A stretch of DNA of 64,000 bases, taken from Rheinheimera sp. 1928-s (lineage in GTDB: Bacteria; Pseudomonadota; Gammaproteobacteria; Enterobacterales; Alteromonadaceae). The stretch spans positions 1 through 64,000 of the forward strand of contig NZ_JARIXP010000008.1 in assembly GCF_029269265.1 (NCBI RefSeq), given 5' to 3'. The position numbers were made by a program, and so were the translations under genes. This document shows positions 56,397 to 64,000 of this stretch, piece by piece (the stretch's first letter is position 1; each line of letters opens with the position of its first letter). The notes beneath the pieces were generated by a model, which saw nothing but the letters and a program-made list of their open reading frames with translations, had not been told where the DNA came from and did no database searches.

Positions 56397-56846
56397 TTAA
56401 GTTCTGAATAGCTTTTTCAAATGAACAGCCGAAAATATAACCATGCCTACACAAGCCAACCATAAAACATAAGTGACTAAGTGTACCCCTGTGACTAAGT
56501 AAGAATTTTGGGGGTTATTAGGATCGTAATGAACCTTCACACTACTATCAGTGGAGTATCGCTTTAAAGCGCTGTCTTTTTCTGAGCTGTCCAGCAAGGC
56601 ATTTAAGTTCGATAATCTATTACCGATGAAGTTTTTATGCCCTACTGAATACTTATACTCAACTTCAATGATATACCGCTCTTTGCTGTGATCGATACGC
56701 TTTGCACTGCCAGAGGTAATAACACCATCAACGCTTGGCCAGCCACTAGCCTTTAAACCCTCTATTGCTATGTGGCCTAAGTAAAGGCACCAGATTGAAG
56801 CCCCAACAAACATGACTATAAAAAAGGTTTTGCTGTTATTAAACAT
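56397..56846 (-). CDS. DUF3592-type membrane protein
   Basis: A 149-residue protein with helices at both ends (about 6-29 and 119-140). Between them is a soluble beta domain whose VKVHYDPNNPQNSYLV is characteristic of DUF3592. Function unknown. The gene ends near an A/T-rich stretch and follows the nucleosidase gene by 12 bases in the same direction. Confidence 0.8.
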   Translation of the reverse strand: MFNNSKTFFIVMFVGASIWCLYLGHIAIEGLKASGWPSVDGVITSGSAKRIDHSKERYIIEVEYKYSVGHKNFIGNRLSNLNALLDSSEKDSALKRYSTDSSVKVHYDPNNPQNSYLVTGVHLVTYVLWLACVGMVIFSAVHLKKLFRT

Positions 56847-56858
56847 CGATATCCCCCA

Positions 56859-57875
56859 TCAGGGCTTCGCCAACACTATCTGATCCAACAACCCCAGCAG
56901 CAATTTAGTGCCTGTGCCTGAGGCTATAGCGTCAAACACATTTTCTTCGTTTTTACCTTGTTGGCCGCCGGCTAAATCACTGACGGAGCGTATTACTATC
57001 CAGTCGACTTCATTAACAAAACACACCTGAGCCACAGCGGCCGATTCCATTTCCGTGACTTCTGCCTGAAATACTTTTTGCAGCCATTGGCGGTACTGCG
57101 CGTTATCTAAAAATACCGAGCCTGTTACCCCGTTACCGCCCACTTTGATTTGTATTGGGTGGCCGGATGGCATTTTGATTGGATCTATAGTGGCAACCGC
57201 TTTTTTTGTCAGCTCGATTAATTCTGTTGTGGCGGTGAAATAAGGCATTTGTTGCGGGCTGTCCCAGCCTTGTTTAATCACAGCCATTTCTTCGGGATGG
57301 ATATAACCAAAGTTTTCGTAGGCTGGTGAATGTGGGTCCTGCTTTTTACGTTCCCGATAGCTTGCCAAGGCCTGTTCATAATAATCGGGCAGAATAAATT
57401 TGCCGGCTTTGGCCGGATCAGGGTTCACATAAACAGATTCGTCGTGAAAGTACCAGCGTTCAGGAATAGCGATATCGCCCGGCTGGAATTGTGGATTCAC
57501 AGCACCAGCAATACCCATCATCACGACCCGCTCAATAGGGAAATAGTCCAGCGCCATTTGCATCGTCATGGCAGCATTTGGCACACTAACACCCGTAGTG
57601 AAAATGACGATGGGTTCGCCTTTATAGTGGCCCAGTTGATACTTTACGCCACGGATGGTCAGTGTTTTTTCTATTTTTGCGTCTTTAAGCCCTGCAAACG
57701 CCTCGTCAATAGCCTTAATTTCCGGCTCATAGGCGGCTACTATCGCTGTCCATTTATTGGGGGTGGTAAATTCTTTTGGACCATACTGACTAAAATCTTC
57801 GGCACTGACCTTAAGGCTCAATATCGCCGATAAAATCAACAGTGGAAATAAGACATTCAGTACAAATTTTTTCAT
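56859..57875 (-). CDS. Exported nucleoside phosphorylase/nucleosidase family protein
   Basis: A 338-residue protein with a signal peptide (1-25, ending KVSA-ED) and a PNP/UDP phosphorylase (MTA/SAH nucleosidase) fold. Signatures are IFTTGVSVPNAAMTMQ (about 91-106), MMGIAGAVNPQFQPGDI (about 119-135), and VTEMESAAVAQV and IRSVSDLAGGQ with the catalytic Asp near the C-terminus. Export is unusual for this mostly cytoplasmic family and suggests use of external nucleosides. Confidence 0.85.
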   Translation of the reverse strand: MKKFVLNVLFPLLILSAILSLKVSAEDFSQYGPKEFTTPNKWTAIVAAYEPEIKAIDEAFAGLKDAKIEKTLTIRGVKYQLGHYKGEPIVIFTTGVSVPNAAMTMQMALDYFPIERVVMMGIAGAVNPQFQPGDIAIPERWYFHDESVYVNPDPAKAGKFILPDYYEQALASYRERKKQDPHSPAYENFGYIHPEEMAVIKQGWDSPQQMPYFTATTELIELTKKAVATIDPIKMPSGHPIQIKVGGNGVTGSVFLDNAQYRQWLQKVFQAEVTEMESAAVAQVCFVNEVDWIVIRSVSDLAGGQQGKNEENVFDAIASGTGTKLLLGLLDQIVLAKP

Positions 57876-58009
57876 AAGGCTCTGCTTCAGTGGTGGAGTT
57901 TGTCTGATAACTGCTTGTTATGCATAGATCTCTACCATAGGGCCTTTGCCAAGAGCTTGTAAAGCCTGTGGGTGGAATAGTCACGAGATATGTTCTGTAA
58001 TTACACAAC

Positions 58010-58035
58010 GTTGCAATGCCTCCGGCGATTGCAAC
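58010..58035. repeat. 8-bp inverted repeat in the nucleosidase-sco gap
   Basis: GTTGCAAT (58010-58017) and ATTGCAAC (58028-58035) flank GCCTCCGGCG. A second imperfect hairpin (GATGC...GCATC around CGCCCGACGGGC, about 58048-58074) follows. The gap 57876-58079 otherwise shows no gene; the paired hairpins are REP-like. Confidence 0.45.
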
Positions 58036-58079
58036 CTACAAAGGTAGGATGCTGTCGCCCGACGGGCACTGCATCAAAG

Positions 58080-58730
58080 TTAGCGAGTTGCTGCAGCTAT
58101 CACCAAAGGATAATCGGCTAAAAACTGCTGGTTATTAATCAGTGGTACTGCACCTGGTTTCATTTCTGGTTTAAACATAGCCACTACTGCGCCTTGTGGA
58201 TTGAGCAGCGCTAAGCTGGCGCTGTGATCGACAGTGTAACGTTCGCTATTACTGGCATCGCTACCATCATTAATGGCATACATAAGCCCGAGTTGGCGGA
58301 TAAAAGGGAATAGGTCTTTGTGTTCGGCTGTTCTGGCTTTAATAGGAGCCTGGTTGAAATACCTGATGTACTGGGCTAATTGCTCAGGCGTGTCCCGCTT
58401 TGGGTCGACTGATACAAACCAAATTTCTAATGGCTCTGGTGTCAGCTTGACTAAATCCTGATACATACCAGCCAACTTCGCCATCGTCATGGGGCAAATA
58501 TCCGGGCAATGGGTGTAGCCGACAAAAATCAGCGTCCAGTGCCCCTGCAAATCCTTTACGCCCACTGGCTGATTTTGTTCATCCAGCAAGTGAAAATCAG
58601 TTAAGGCTCTTGGGGTTGGGTAGACCAAAGCAGCCACAGGATCCGCTGTAGTGGATTTAAAACTGGCAGATAACCACAGACCCGCCGCCAATGCGATTAC
58701 CGCTACCAGACCCCATAACCACTTCTGCAT
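58080..58730 (-). CDS. SCO1/SenC/PrrC copper chaperone
   Basis: A 216-residue membrane-anchored thioredoxin-fold protein that delivers copper to the CuA centre of cytochrome oxidase subunit II. N-terminal helix (1-22), then the copper motif C-x3-C in THCPDICPM (Cys75, Cys79) and the distal His169 in VDHSASL. Last gene of the oxidase biogenesis run. Confidence 0.94.
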   Translation of the reverse strand: MQKWLWGLVAVIALAAGLWLSASFKSTTADPVAALVYPTPRALTDFHLLDEQNQPVGVKDLQGHWTLIFVGYTHCPDICPMTMAKLAGMYQDLVKLTPEPLEIWFVSVDPKRDTPEQLAQYIRYFNQAPIKARTAEHKDLFPFIRQLGLMYAINDGSDASNSERYTVDHSASLALLNPQGAVVAMFKPEMKPGAVPLINNQQFLADYPLVIAAATR

Positions 58731-58745
58731 ACAATCCTCTTTCTG

Positions 58746-59651
58746 TTAAAGCGCTGATATAAACCAATAATGATCCAGCAACAATACCAAAAATAACACC
58801 ATCAGATGCCAAATCGAAAATTTAAAAGTGGCCATAGCGGTTTCAGGTTTAGCGTTAAACTTCAGTTGCCAGGCATACCAGATAAAACCTAAATTCAGCA
58901 CTGTACTGCCGACCAGATACACAGCGCCCGTCATACCGACCAGATAAGGCAGTAAACACACCAGAAACAGCACCAGGGTATAAAGGAAAATGGCACTTTT
59001 GGTGAATTCGATGCCGTGGGTCACAGGCAACATCGGCATATTTACTTTGGCGTAGTCGTCGCGGCGATGAATGGCAAGGGCCCAGAAATGCGGTGGGGTC
59101 CAGGTGAAGATAATCATCACCAACAACAGCGCATGCGCATGCACTTCGGCTGTCATAGCTGTCCAGCCCAGCAGCGGTGGCATAGCACCAGCTAAACCAC
59201 CAATGACGATGTTCTGCGGTGTCGCTCTTTTTAAAAACATGGTGTAGACCACTGCATAACCAAACAAACTGGCGAGAGTTAACCAGGCTGTCAGTGGATT
59301 CACTGCAATAAACAACAACAGAAACCCTGCCCCAGCCAGCAGTACTGAAAACTTAACGGCTTGCGTTGTCGATAAACGGCCGCGGGCTACTGGTCTGTTG
59401 TAGGTGCGGGCCATTTGCGCATCAATACGCTGATCCACTATATGATTCATGGCTGCAGCTGCCGCTGACAATAAGCCTATGCCTATAGTTGCGGCTATCA
59501 TCAGGCCTAATTTAGGCAAACCGGGCTGCGCCAGCATCATACCCACCCAGGCTGTCAGCACTAACAGCGCCACCACTTTAGGTTTGGTCAGTTGATAATA
59601 ATCGCGCCATTGCTGGCTATAGTGTTGGGGTAACGCCAGAACTTTAAGCAT
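58746..59651 (-). CDS. ctaB: Protoheme IX farnesyltransferase (heme O synthase)
   Basis: Adds a farnesyl group to heme B. From the ATG at 59651 (AAGGAG upstream) it has 301 residues, with about nine hydrophobic helices. The polyprenyl-diphosphate motif [19 protein letters not shown] is near residues 68-86. An open frame to 59687 is not supported. It overlaps ctaA by 8 bases. Confidence 0.95.
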   Translation of the reverse strand: MLKVLALPQHYSQQWRDYYQLTKPKVVALLVLTAWVGMMLAQPGLPKLGLMIAATIGIGLLSAAAAAMNHIVDQRIDAQMARTYNRPVARGRLSTTQAVKFSVLLAGAGFLLLFIAVNPLTAWLTLASLFGYAVVYTMFLKRATPQNIVIGGLAGAMPPLLGWTAMTAEVHAHALLLVMIIFTWTPPHFWALAIHRRDDYAKVNMPMLPVTHGIEFTKSAIFLYTLVLFLVCLLPYLVGMTGAVYLVGSTVLNLGFIWYAWQLKFNAKPETAMATFKFSIWHLMVLFLVLLLDHYWFISAL

Positions 59652-60624
59652 AAGCAGACTCCTTGTTTCTGTGCAGTTGATACCCAATGACCACCAGACA
59701 CATCACTAAATTGGCCGCCACAAAATTATGTGCCACCGCATTGCCCAAAGGCAAATGCAGTACTACATTGGCAAGCCCCAAACTAAATTGCAGCAGCAAA
59801 AGTGCCAGTACAGTTAAAGCTAATTTTTTCAGCACACCTGAACTGTTGCGCAACAAGGCTATGGCGTAGGCAGCCACTACCACTAAAGTAATCACAGCTC
59901 CTATGCGGTGCATCACATGCACTGTAGCGCGTGCACTTTGGCTCATCACACCGTATTCGTAGTTGTCATAGCCCAAATGCAACGAAAAGGCTTCATCAAA
60001 ATTGAGCTGATTGGCCCAGCCGGCTTCACAAACCGGCAACTGAATACAAGCTAAAGCGGCATAATTGGCTGCAGTCCAGCCACCCAACGCAATTTGTGCT
60101 GCCAGCACCAGCAATACCGGCCAAAACAACAGCTTCAGACTTTGTTTCACTGCAATGACAGGAGCTGGTTGCAGTTGCCACCAGTACAAAGCCAATAAAG
60201 AAAGCAGCGTAAAACCACCCAATAAATGCCCCATCACTATCACAGGATGCAAAGCCAAAGTGACGGTCCACATGCCTAAAGCCGCCTGGAAGATCACCAG
60301 ACCTAACAATAAGGACGGCAACAACAGTCGTTTTTGTTTCAGGCTAAACAGGAAAATAGCCAGAATAAGTAAGCCCAAAGTACCGGCAAAATAACGGTGG
60401 ATCATTTCATTCCAGGCTTTATGACTCTCCAGCGGCCTGTCCGGGTACAACGCCTGAGCTTGTTCTATATGATGAGCCTGCTGTGGCACCTTTAAGAAGC
60501 CGTAACAACCTGGCCAGTCCGGACAACCTAAACCTGCATCGGTCAGGCGGGTATAAGCGCCAAGGATAATAACCAGCATGGTCAGAACTATAGAGCCAGT
60601 AACAAGACGTTTCAGGGTTTTCAT
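59644..60624 (-). CDS. ctaA: Heme A synthase (COX15/CtaA)
   Basis: Oxidises heme O to heme A for aa3-type oxidase. The 326-residue polytopic protein has the N-terminal [22 protein letters not shown] (about 22-43), [17 protein letters not shown] and a C-terminal NFVAANLV region with the heme-ligating histidines. It overlaps the next gene upstream by one base. Confidence 0.95.
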   Translation of the reverse strand: MKTLKRLVTGSIVLTMLVIILGAYTRLTDAGLGCPDWPGCYGFLKVPQQAHHIEQAQALYPDRPLESHKAWNEMIHRYFAGTLGLLILAIFLFSLKQKRLLLPSLLLGLVIFQAALGMWTVTLALHPVIVMGHLLGGFTLLSLLALYWWQLQPAPVIAVKQSLKLLFWPVLLVLAAQIALGGWTAANYAALACIQLPVCEAGWANQLNFDEAFSLHLGYDNYEYGVMSQSARATVHVMHRIGAVITLVVVAAYAIALLRNSSGVLKKLALTVLALLLLQFSLGLANVVLHLPLGNAVAHNFVAANLVMCLVVIGYQLHRNKESAYA

Positions 60625-61121
60625 TACAGCCCCCTGTCGTATTTCAGCAGCTTGTTTAAATCGGTCAGAATGGCTTTACCTGTTTGCACCATCTGCGTTT
60701 TATCTTCCGCTACCGGATAAGTCATTAATGCCAAACCGTGCATGTCGACCAGTACCAGCTTTTGCTGCAGGCTATCTACACCAGCAGGCAGAGGCTGCCA
60801 CTGCAACACTTGAGGTTTGTTACCTCCTGTTTGCCATAAATCCAGATGCTGCTGCTTACGGCCAAGGGCTGTATACACTTGCTGCATGCCATAATGGGCA
60901 TTCTGGCAAAGCGTTGTGCATTCAGCTTCATTGGTGACATACACTAGTCGCCAGTGCACATCGCCGCTGGCTGCCGGTAACAGTATGATTTCTTCCTTCA
61001 GCCACTGGCCTTTGTTGGTTGTCGCGCTGCCAAACCAGCCCAAAGATAAAAATGCCTGAGCAAACGCCAAAGGCAATAAAGAACACAACAAAAACAGCAC
61101 TAAAAACTTCTTCTTGGCCAT
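60624..61121 (-). CDS. Small membrane-anchored protein of the oxidase cluster
   Basis: A 165-residue protein with an N-terminal helix (5-25), then a polar domain with CTTLCQNAHYGMQQVYTALG (about 75-94), resembling a thioredoxin-like SCO-type site. It belongs to the hypothetical proteins found between surf1 and ctaA in gammaproteobacteria; an assembly role is likely but unproven. Confidence 0.8.
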   Translation of the reverse strand: MAKKKFLVLFLLCSLLPLAFAQAFLSLGWFGSATTNKGQWLKEEIILLPAASGDVHWRLVYVTNEAECTTLCQNAHYGMQQVYTALGRKQQHLDLWQTGGNKPQVLQWQPLPAGVDSLQQKLVLVDMHGLALMTYPVAEDKTQMVQTGKAILTDLNKLLKYDRGL

Positions 61122-61832
61122 TTAAAGCTCCTTTTTCGACATAAACCAGGCCACAACTACGACAGCAACAGCCAGTAATAACCATTGCAGAGCATAAGCC
61201 CGGTGTTTTTCCGGTGGCATCACTACAGCTTTGTAGTGATATAAATAAGGGGATTTGTATTGATACAGCAAAGCCGGATAAAGCTCCTGGCCTAATACTC
61301 TGGATAATTCAGTGGGTTCAACTTGTTGCATACGCTGAGGCCAAAGCCCGGTTTCTTCCAGATTCAAGCCTAACCTGAAACCTTTTAATTCGGTGCGTAA
61401 CAAGCCCGCCATCTCAAATTCGGCAGGAATATCCAGTTCAGGTAACTGATCGCGGCTCATCGGGGCTTCAATCCAACCTAAATTTACTAATAAGGCCGGC
61501 CCCTGATTGGATACCAGCACAGGGATCACCACGTCATAACCAGGTTTGCCCTGGATCAGTTGATTATCCAACAACCAGACTGCAGGTTTTAACCACACCG
61601 CTTTGCCTTGTAATTCCAGACCATCCAGTTGTTCGACGGGCGTTGCAGGTACATCAGTCCAACGAACCGGACCTTGCTGCTGTGCGCTATGCAGTTGATC
61701 CAATTGAGCTTGTTTATATTCGGCTCGTTGCCACTGCCAGTAACTTAACTTGATCAATAAGACAAAAGCAGCCAGAGTACACAGAGCCAGCAGCCAGTGT
61801 CTGGATAAATGGGCAAACGGCTGAGCTTGCAT
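61122..61832 (-). CDS. SURF1 family cytochrome oxidase assembly protein
   Basis: A 236-residue protein with two membrane helices (about 12-30 and 213-231) and a periplasmic domain between them, the SURF1 plan. WQWQRAEYKQAQLDQL after the first helix and YALQWLLLAVAVV at the end are typical. SURF1 helps insert heme A into subunit I. Confidence 0.9.
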   Translation of the reverse strand: MQAQPFAHLSRHWLLALCTLAAFVLLIKLSYWQWQRAEYKQAQLDQLHSAQQQGPVRWTDVPATPVEQLDGLELQGKAVWLKPAVWLLDNQLIQGKPGYDVVIPVLVSNQGPALLVNLGWIEAPMSRDQLPELDIPAEFEMAGLLRTELKGFRLGLNLEETGLWPQRMQQVEPTELSRVLGQELYPALLYQYKSPYLYHYKAVVMPPEKHRAYALQWLLLAVAVVVVAWFMSKKEL

Positions 61833-61858
61833 CTTATAACCAGCCGTCGTGAGGTTTT

Positions 61859-62068
61859 ATGTGGATTAAACTTTTACTCATTGCACTACTGCTCTTTATT
61901 GTTTTTAATTTATTTCGTGCTTTATATCTGATGCTGAAAAATGATGAAAATCAGCCCAGTATGTCGAAATTTTTAGGCCGCCGCGTGATGTGGTCAGCCG
62001 TTGTATTAATAGCTGTGATCCTTGCACTACAGTTTGGCTTCATCACCCCTCACCACAGACCCTATTGA
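61859..62068 (+). CDS. DUF2909-type small membrane protein
   Basis: Sixty-nine residues with two hydrophobic helices (4-26 and 44-64) and a short SKFLGRRVMWS loop, as in DUF2909. It lies on the plus strand, between minus-strand surf1 and ctaE, and diverges from surf1. Function unknown; the location in oxidase clusters hints at a role in assembly. Confidence 0.85.
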   Translation: MWIKLLLIALLLFIVFNLFRALYLMLKNDENQPSMSKFLGRRVMWSAVVLIAVILALQFGFITPHHRPY

Positions 62069-62073
62069 ATAAG

Positions 62074-62093
62074 GCGGGTCGTTTCAGACCCGC
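62074..62093. terminator. Hairpin after the DUF2909 gene
   Basis: GCGGGTC (62074-62080), GTTTCA, GACCCGC (62087-62093). The T-tract is poor, so termination is likely weak or protein-dependent. Confidence 0.45.
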
Positions 62094-62100
62094 TTCGCTT

Positions 62101-62982
62101 CTAAAGCACGTAAACAAACACAAACAAACATAACCAGACTACATCGACAAAGTGCCAGTACCAGGCCGCTGCCTGAAAGGCAAAATGCTTATGCGCCGTA
62201 AAATGATTTTTCAGCACAATTCTCAGGAACATCACCAGTAAAAACACTGCCCCTAAAGTCACATGCAAACCATGGAAACCCGTTAGTAAAAAGAAGGTAT
62301 TGCCGTAAATGCCTGAGTCCAGTTTTAATCCCAAATCCTGATAAGCGTGGATGTATTCAACGACCTGCAAATACAGAAATCCAGCGCCCAACAAGATGGT
62401 AAGTCCTAACATCAGCTTCAGCTGACCTCTTTTGTTTTGCTCTAAACCTGTATGAGCAAAATGCAAAGTGACGGAAGAAATTAATAAGATAATGGTGTTG
62501 TATAAAGGTAAACCCTGCCATGGCATGGCCTGAGTTTCAGTGCCTCCTGGTGTCTTCAGTAAAGGCCAGGCTGCTTCAAATGCCGGCCATAACACTGCAG
62601 CTGTACTGGCGTTATTGCTTGCACCATCCAGCCATGGAATAGCAATAATTCGGGCATAAAACAAAGCGCCAAAAAAGGCGGCAAAAAACATCACTTCGGA
62701 AAAGATAAACCAGCTCATACATTGCCGGAACGACCTGTCCATTTGTTTGCTGTATAAGCCATTCATCGATTCATCAATCACATTACGAAACCAGCCCACC
62801 AGCATAAAAATTAAGGTAGCTATGCCAGCCAGTAATAAATAACCGCCATAACCCGGCTGATCTTTGGTCACTTCATTGACATAATTGCCTGCCCCAAAAG
62901 CAATCATAAAAAGTGCTACAGCCCCCACTATTGGCCAGGGGCTTTGCTCTGGCACATAATAATGTTCATATTTGTCACTCAT
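62101..62982 (-). CDS. ctaE: Cytochrome c oxidase subunit III
   Basis: A 293-residue polytopic subunit of the aa3-type terminal oxidase with about seven helices. HYYVPEQSPWPIVGA at the start, SEVMFFAAFFGALF in the middle, LLTGFHGLHVTLG and WYWHFVDVVWLCLFVFVYV at the end are diagnostic. Overlaps ctaG by 8 bases. Confidence 0.96.
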   Translation of the reverse strand: MSDKYEHYYVPEQSPWPIVGAVALFMIAFGAGNYVNEVTKDQPGYGGYLLLAGIATLIFMLVGWFRNVIDESMNGLYSKQMDRSFRQCMSWFIFSEVMFFAAFFGALFYARIIAIPWLDGASNNASTAAVLWPAFEAAWPLLKTPGGTETQAMPWQGLPLYNTIILLISSVTLHFAHTGLEQNKRGQLKLMLGLTILLGAGFLYLQVVEYIHAYQDLGLKLDSGIYGNTFFLLTGFHGLHVTLGAVFLLVMFLRIVLKNHFTAHKHFAFQAAAWYWHFVDVVWLCLFVFVYVL

Positions 62983-63538
62983 TGTTGTCCCCTGTTGCTG
63001 TCTCTGCAGTGACCGGGGCTACAGCATCCACTTCATACAGGGTGTATGACAAAGTGATGGTGCTGAATTGTTCCGGTAATGCGGGATCGACATAAAATTG
63101 CAACGGCATCAATAACTGCTGACCTGCCGTCAGATGTTGTTGGGTAAAACAGAAACATTCCATTTTATTAAAATACAAAGCAGCCTGACCCGGTGATACC
63201 GAAGGCACAGCCTGCGCTGTCATAGAACGCCCTGTAATATTATGGGCAAGATAATCTATACGATGGATTTCGCCCGGATGAACCCGGATTTTATGTACCA
63301 CAGGCTCAAAAACCCATGGCATGTTGTTATTTGGACGGGCAATAAACTCGACCAGCACTTCACGTTGTTTATCCGGAATTGCGGCTTCTGCTGTGGCTGC
63401 CATGGTGGAGGTTTTGCCATTGAGGCCCGTTAAATCACAAAATACATCGTACAAAGGCACCAAGGCATAACCAAAGCCAAACATGGCTGCGGTCAGCAGG
63501 CAAAGTTTAATCACAACAGGTTGATGCTTCAGTGCCAT
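62975..63538 (-). CDS. ctaG: Cytochrome c oxidase assembly protein CtaG (Cox11 family)
   Basis: A 187-residue protein with one N-terminal helix (about 9-29) and a periplasmic copper-binding domain. The motif MECFCFTQQ (C-x-C-F) binds copper for CuB of subunit I. YDVFCDLTGLNGKT near the N-terminus is typical. It follows ctaD by 8 bases. Confidence 0.95.
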   Translation of the reverse strand: MALKHQPVVIKLCLLTAAMFGFGYALVPLYDVFCDLTGLNGKTSTMAATAEAAIPDKQREVLVEFIARPNNNMPWVFEPVVHKIRVHPGEIHRIDYLAHNITGRSMTAQAVPSVSPGQAALYFNKMECFCFTQQHLTAGQQLLMPLQFYVDPALPEQFSTITLSYTLYEVDAVAPVTAETATGDNNE

Positions 63539-63546
63539 ACCAGCTC

Positions 63547-64000
63547 CTACTTAATTTCGGGTGGAGTAGTAAAGCTGTGATAAGGCGCAGGAGAAGCAAT
63601 AGTCCACTCCAGCCCTTCAGCCCCTTCCCACACCTGATCTGTAGCTTTTTCGCCACCTTTAATGCATTTCACCACCAGCCAGACAAACAACAACTGGGAT
63701 AAACCAAAGGCAAAACCACCAATGCTTATCAAGGCATTAAAGTCGGCAAATTGCAGGGCGTAGTCCGGGATCCGTCGTGGCATACCAGCTAAGCCGACAA
63801 AATGCATAGGGAAAAACAGCACATTGACCGAAATCAGCGAACACCAGAAATGCCACTGGCCTAAGGTTTCGTCGTACATATGGCCTGTCCACTTCGGCAG
63901 CCAGTAATAAGCAGCAGCCATAATGGAGAAGATGGCACCTGTCACCAGTACATAGTGGAAATGAGCGACAACAAAGTAGGTGTCATGGTATTGGAAATCG
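63547..64000 (-). CDS. ctaD: Cytochrome c oxidase subunit I, C-terminal part (5' end outside window)
   Basis: The catalytic subunit of the aa3 oxidase, cut by the window edge. The visible part starts within DFQYHDTYFVVAHFHYV, where the paired histidines ligate heme a3 and heme a. It continues through GAIFSIMAAAYYWLPKWTG and the last helices to a C-terminus rich in Thr and Pro. Transcribed first in the ctaD-ctaG-ctaE order. Confidence 0.96.
   Translation of the reverse strand, partial: DFQYHDTYFVVAHFHYVLVTGAIFSIMAAAYYWLPKWTGHMYDETLGQWHFWCSLISVNVLFFPMHFVGLAGMPRRIPDYALQFADFNALISIGGFAFGLSQLLFVWLVVKCIKGGEKATDQVWEGAEGLEWTIASPAPYHSFTTPPEIK

Noticed and set aside
1-64000. tRNA genes, integrases or insertion sequences
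   Set aside because: None seen on either strand by eye; no transposase motif or terminal repeats could be supported.

Overview
The window is a piece of a gammaproteobacterial chromosome. Gene order and protein character resemble the Alteromonadales and the marine/freshwater Rheinheimera group; the genus is my inference, since I could not search. Much of the window follows the E. coli 74-76 min neighbourhood: fkpA-slyX-yheV-yheS-yheT-yheU, nudE-yrfG, hslR-hslO-pckA-envZ-ompR-greB-tex and bioH-gntX-nfuA. As in Vibrio and Shewanella, a complete type II secretion operon sits between yrfG and hslR. Almost all DNA is coding, and genes are tightly packed with many ATGA overlaps.

Layout. 1-770: the 5' end of a 16S rRNA gene on the minus strand with its leader (boxA and an E. 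coli-like element) and three tandem sigma70-type promoters. 969-8024: a membrane-anchored RRM protein, murI, trmA, fabR diverging from a fatty-acid desaturase with a perfect 18-bp operator between them, sthA and hemE. 8025-8354: an apparently non-coding interval that looks like a small RNA gene, followed by a 74-bp-spaced direct repeat. 8355-18310: nudC, rsd, fkpA, a WD40 lipoprotein, slyX, yheV, yheS, a TIGR02444-type gene, a 42-residue DUF3149-type gene, a GMC oxidoreductase with a Tat-exported partner, yheT and yheU.

18338-24748 is the clearest accessory region. It holds a 1456-residue Rhs polymorphic toxin with an NlpC/P60-like C-terminal domain and an overlapping membrane-anchored immunity gene. 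Behind it lie two displaced remnants of the Rhs core. One still carries a glycine-rich toxin tip and a two-helix putative immunity protein. Both remnants begin at the same core position and share a 9-nt junction, a record of successive tip replacement.

24749-38236: cysQ, nudE, yrfG, then gspC-N on the minus strand. Between gspL and gspM lies the most unusual element of the window: three tandem 74-bp units, each encoding a 21-25 residue ORF beginning MKNWQDRQFSQPQAA. They are joined to each other and to both gsp genes by ATGA stop/start overlaps, and the second and third have their own Shine-Dalgarno sequence. 38381-48426: hslR, hslO, pckA, envZ-ompR, a small lipoprotein, a 24-residue hydrophobic ORF, greB, an aldehyde dehydrogenase and tex. 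48491-57875: a SprA-type putative metalloprotease with a flagellar-rod-like companion, bioH, comF/gntX, an M14 carboxypeptidase, nfuA, a polysaccharide deacetylase, a few orphan genes and an exported nucleosidase. 58080-64000: the cytochrome c oxidase biogenesis cluster (sco, ctaB, ctaA, surf1, ctaE, ctaG and the 3' part of ctaD).

Main working groups: membrane lipid adjustment (fabR/desaturase), type II secretion, aa3-type terminal oxidase assembly with heme A synthesis, osmosensing (envZ/ompR), and contact-dependent competition (Rhs). Where an open frame runs upstream of the plausible start, I chose starts by Shine-Dalgarno spacing and family length, and say so. All functions come from reading motifs and recalling families, not from database searches.
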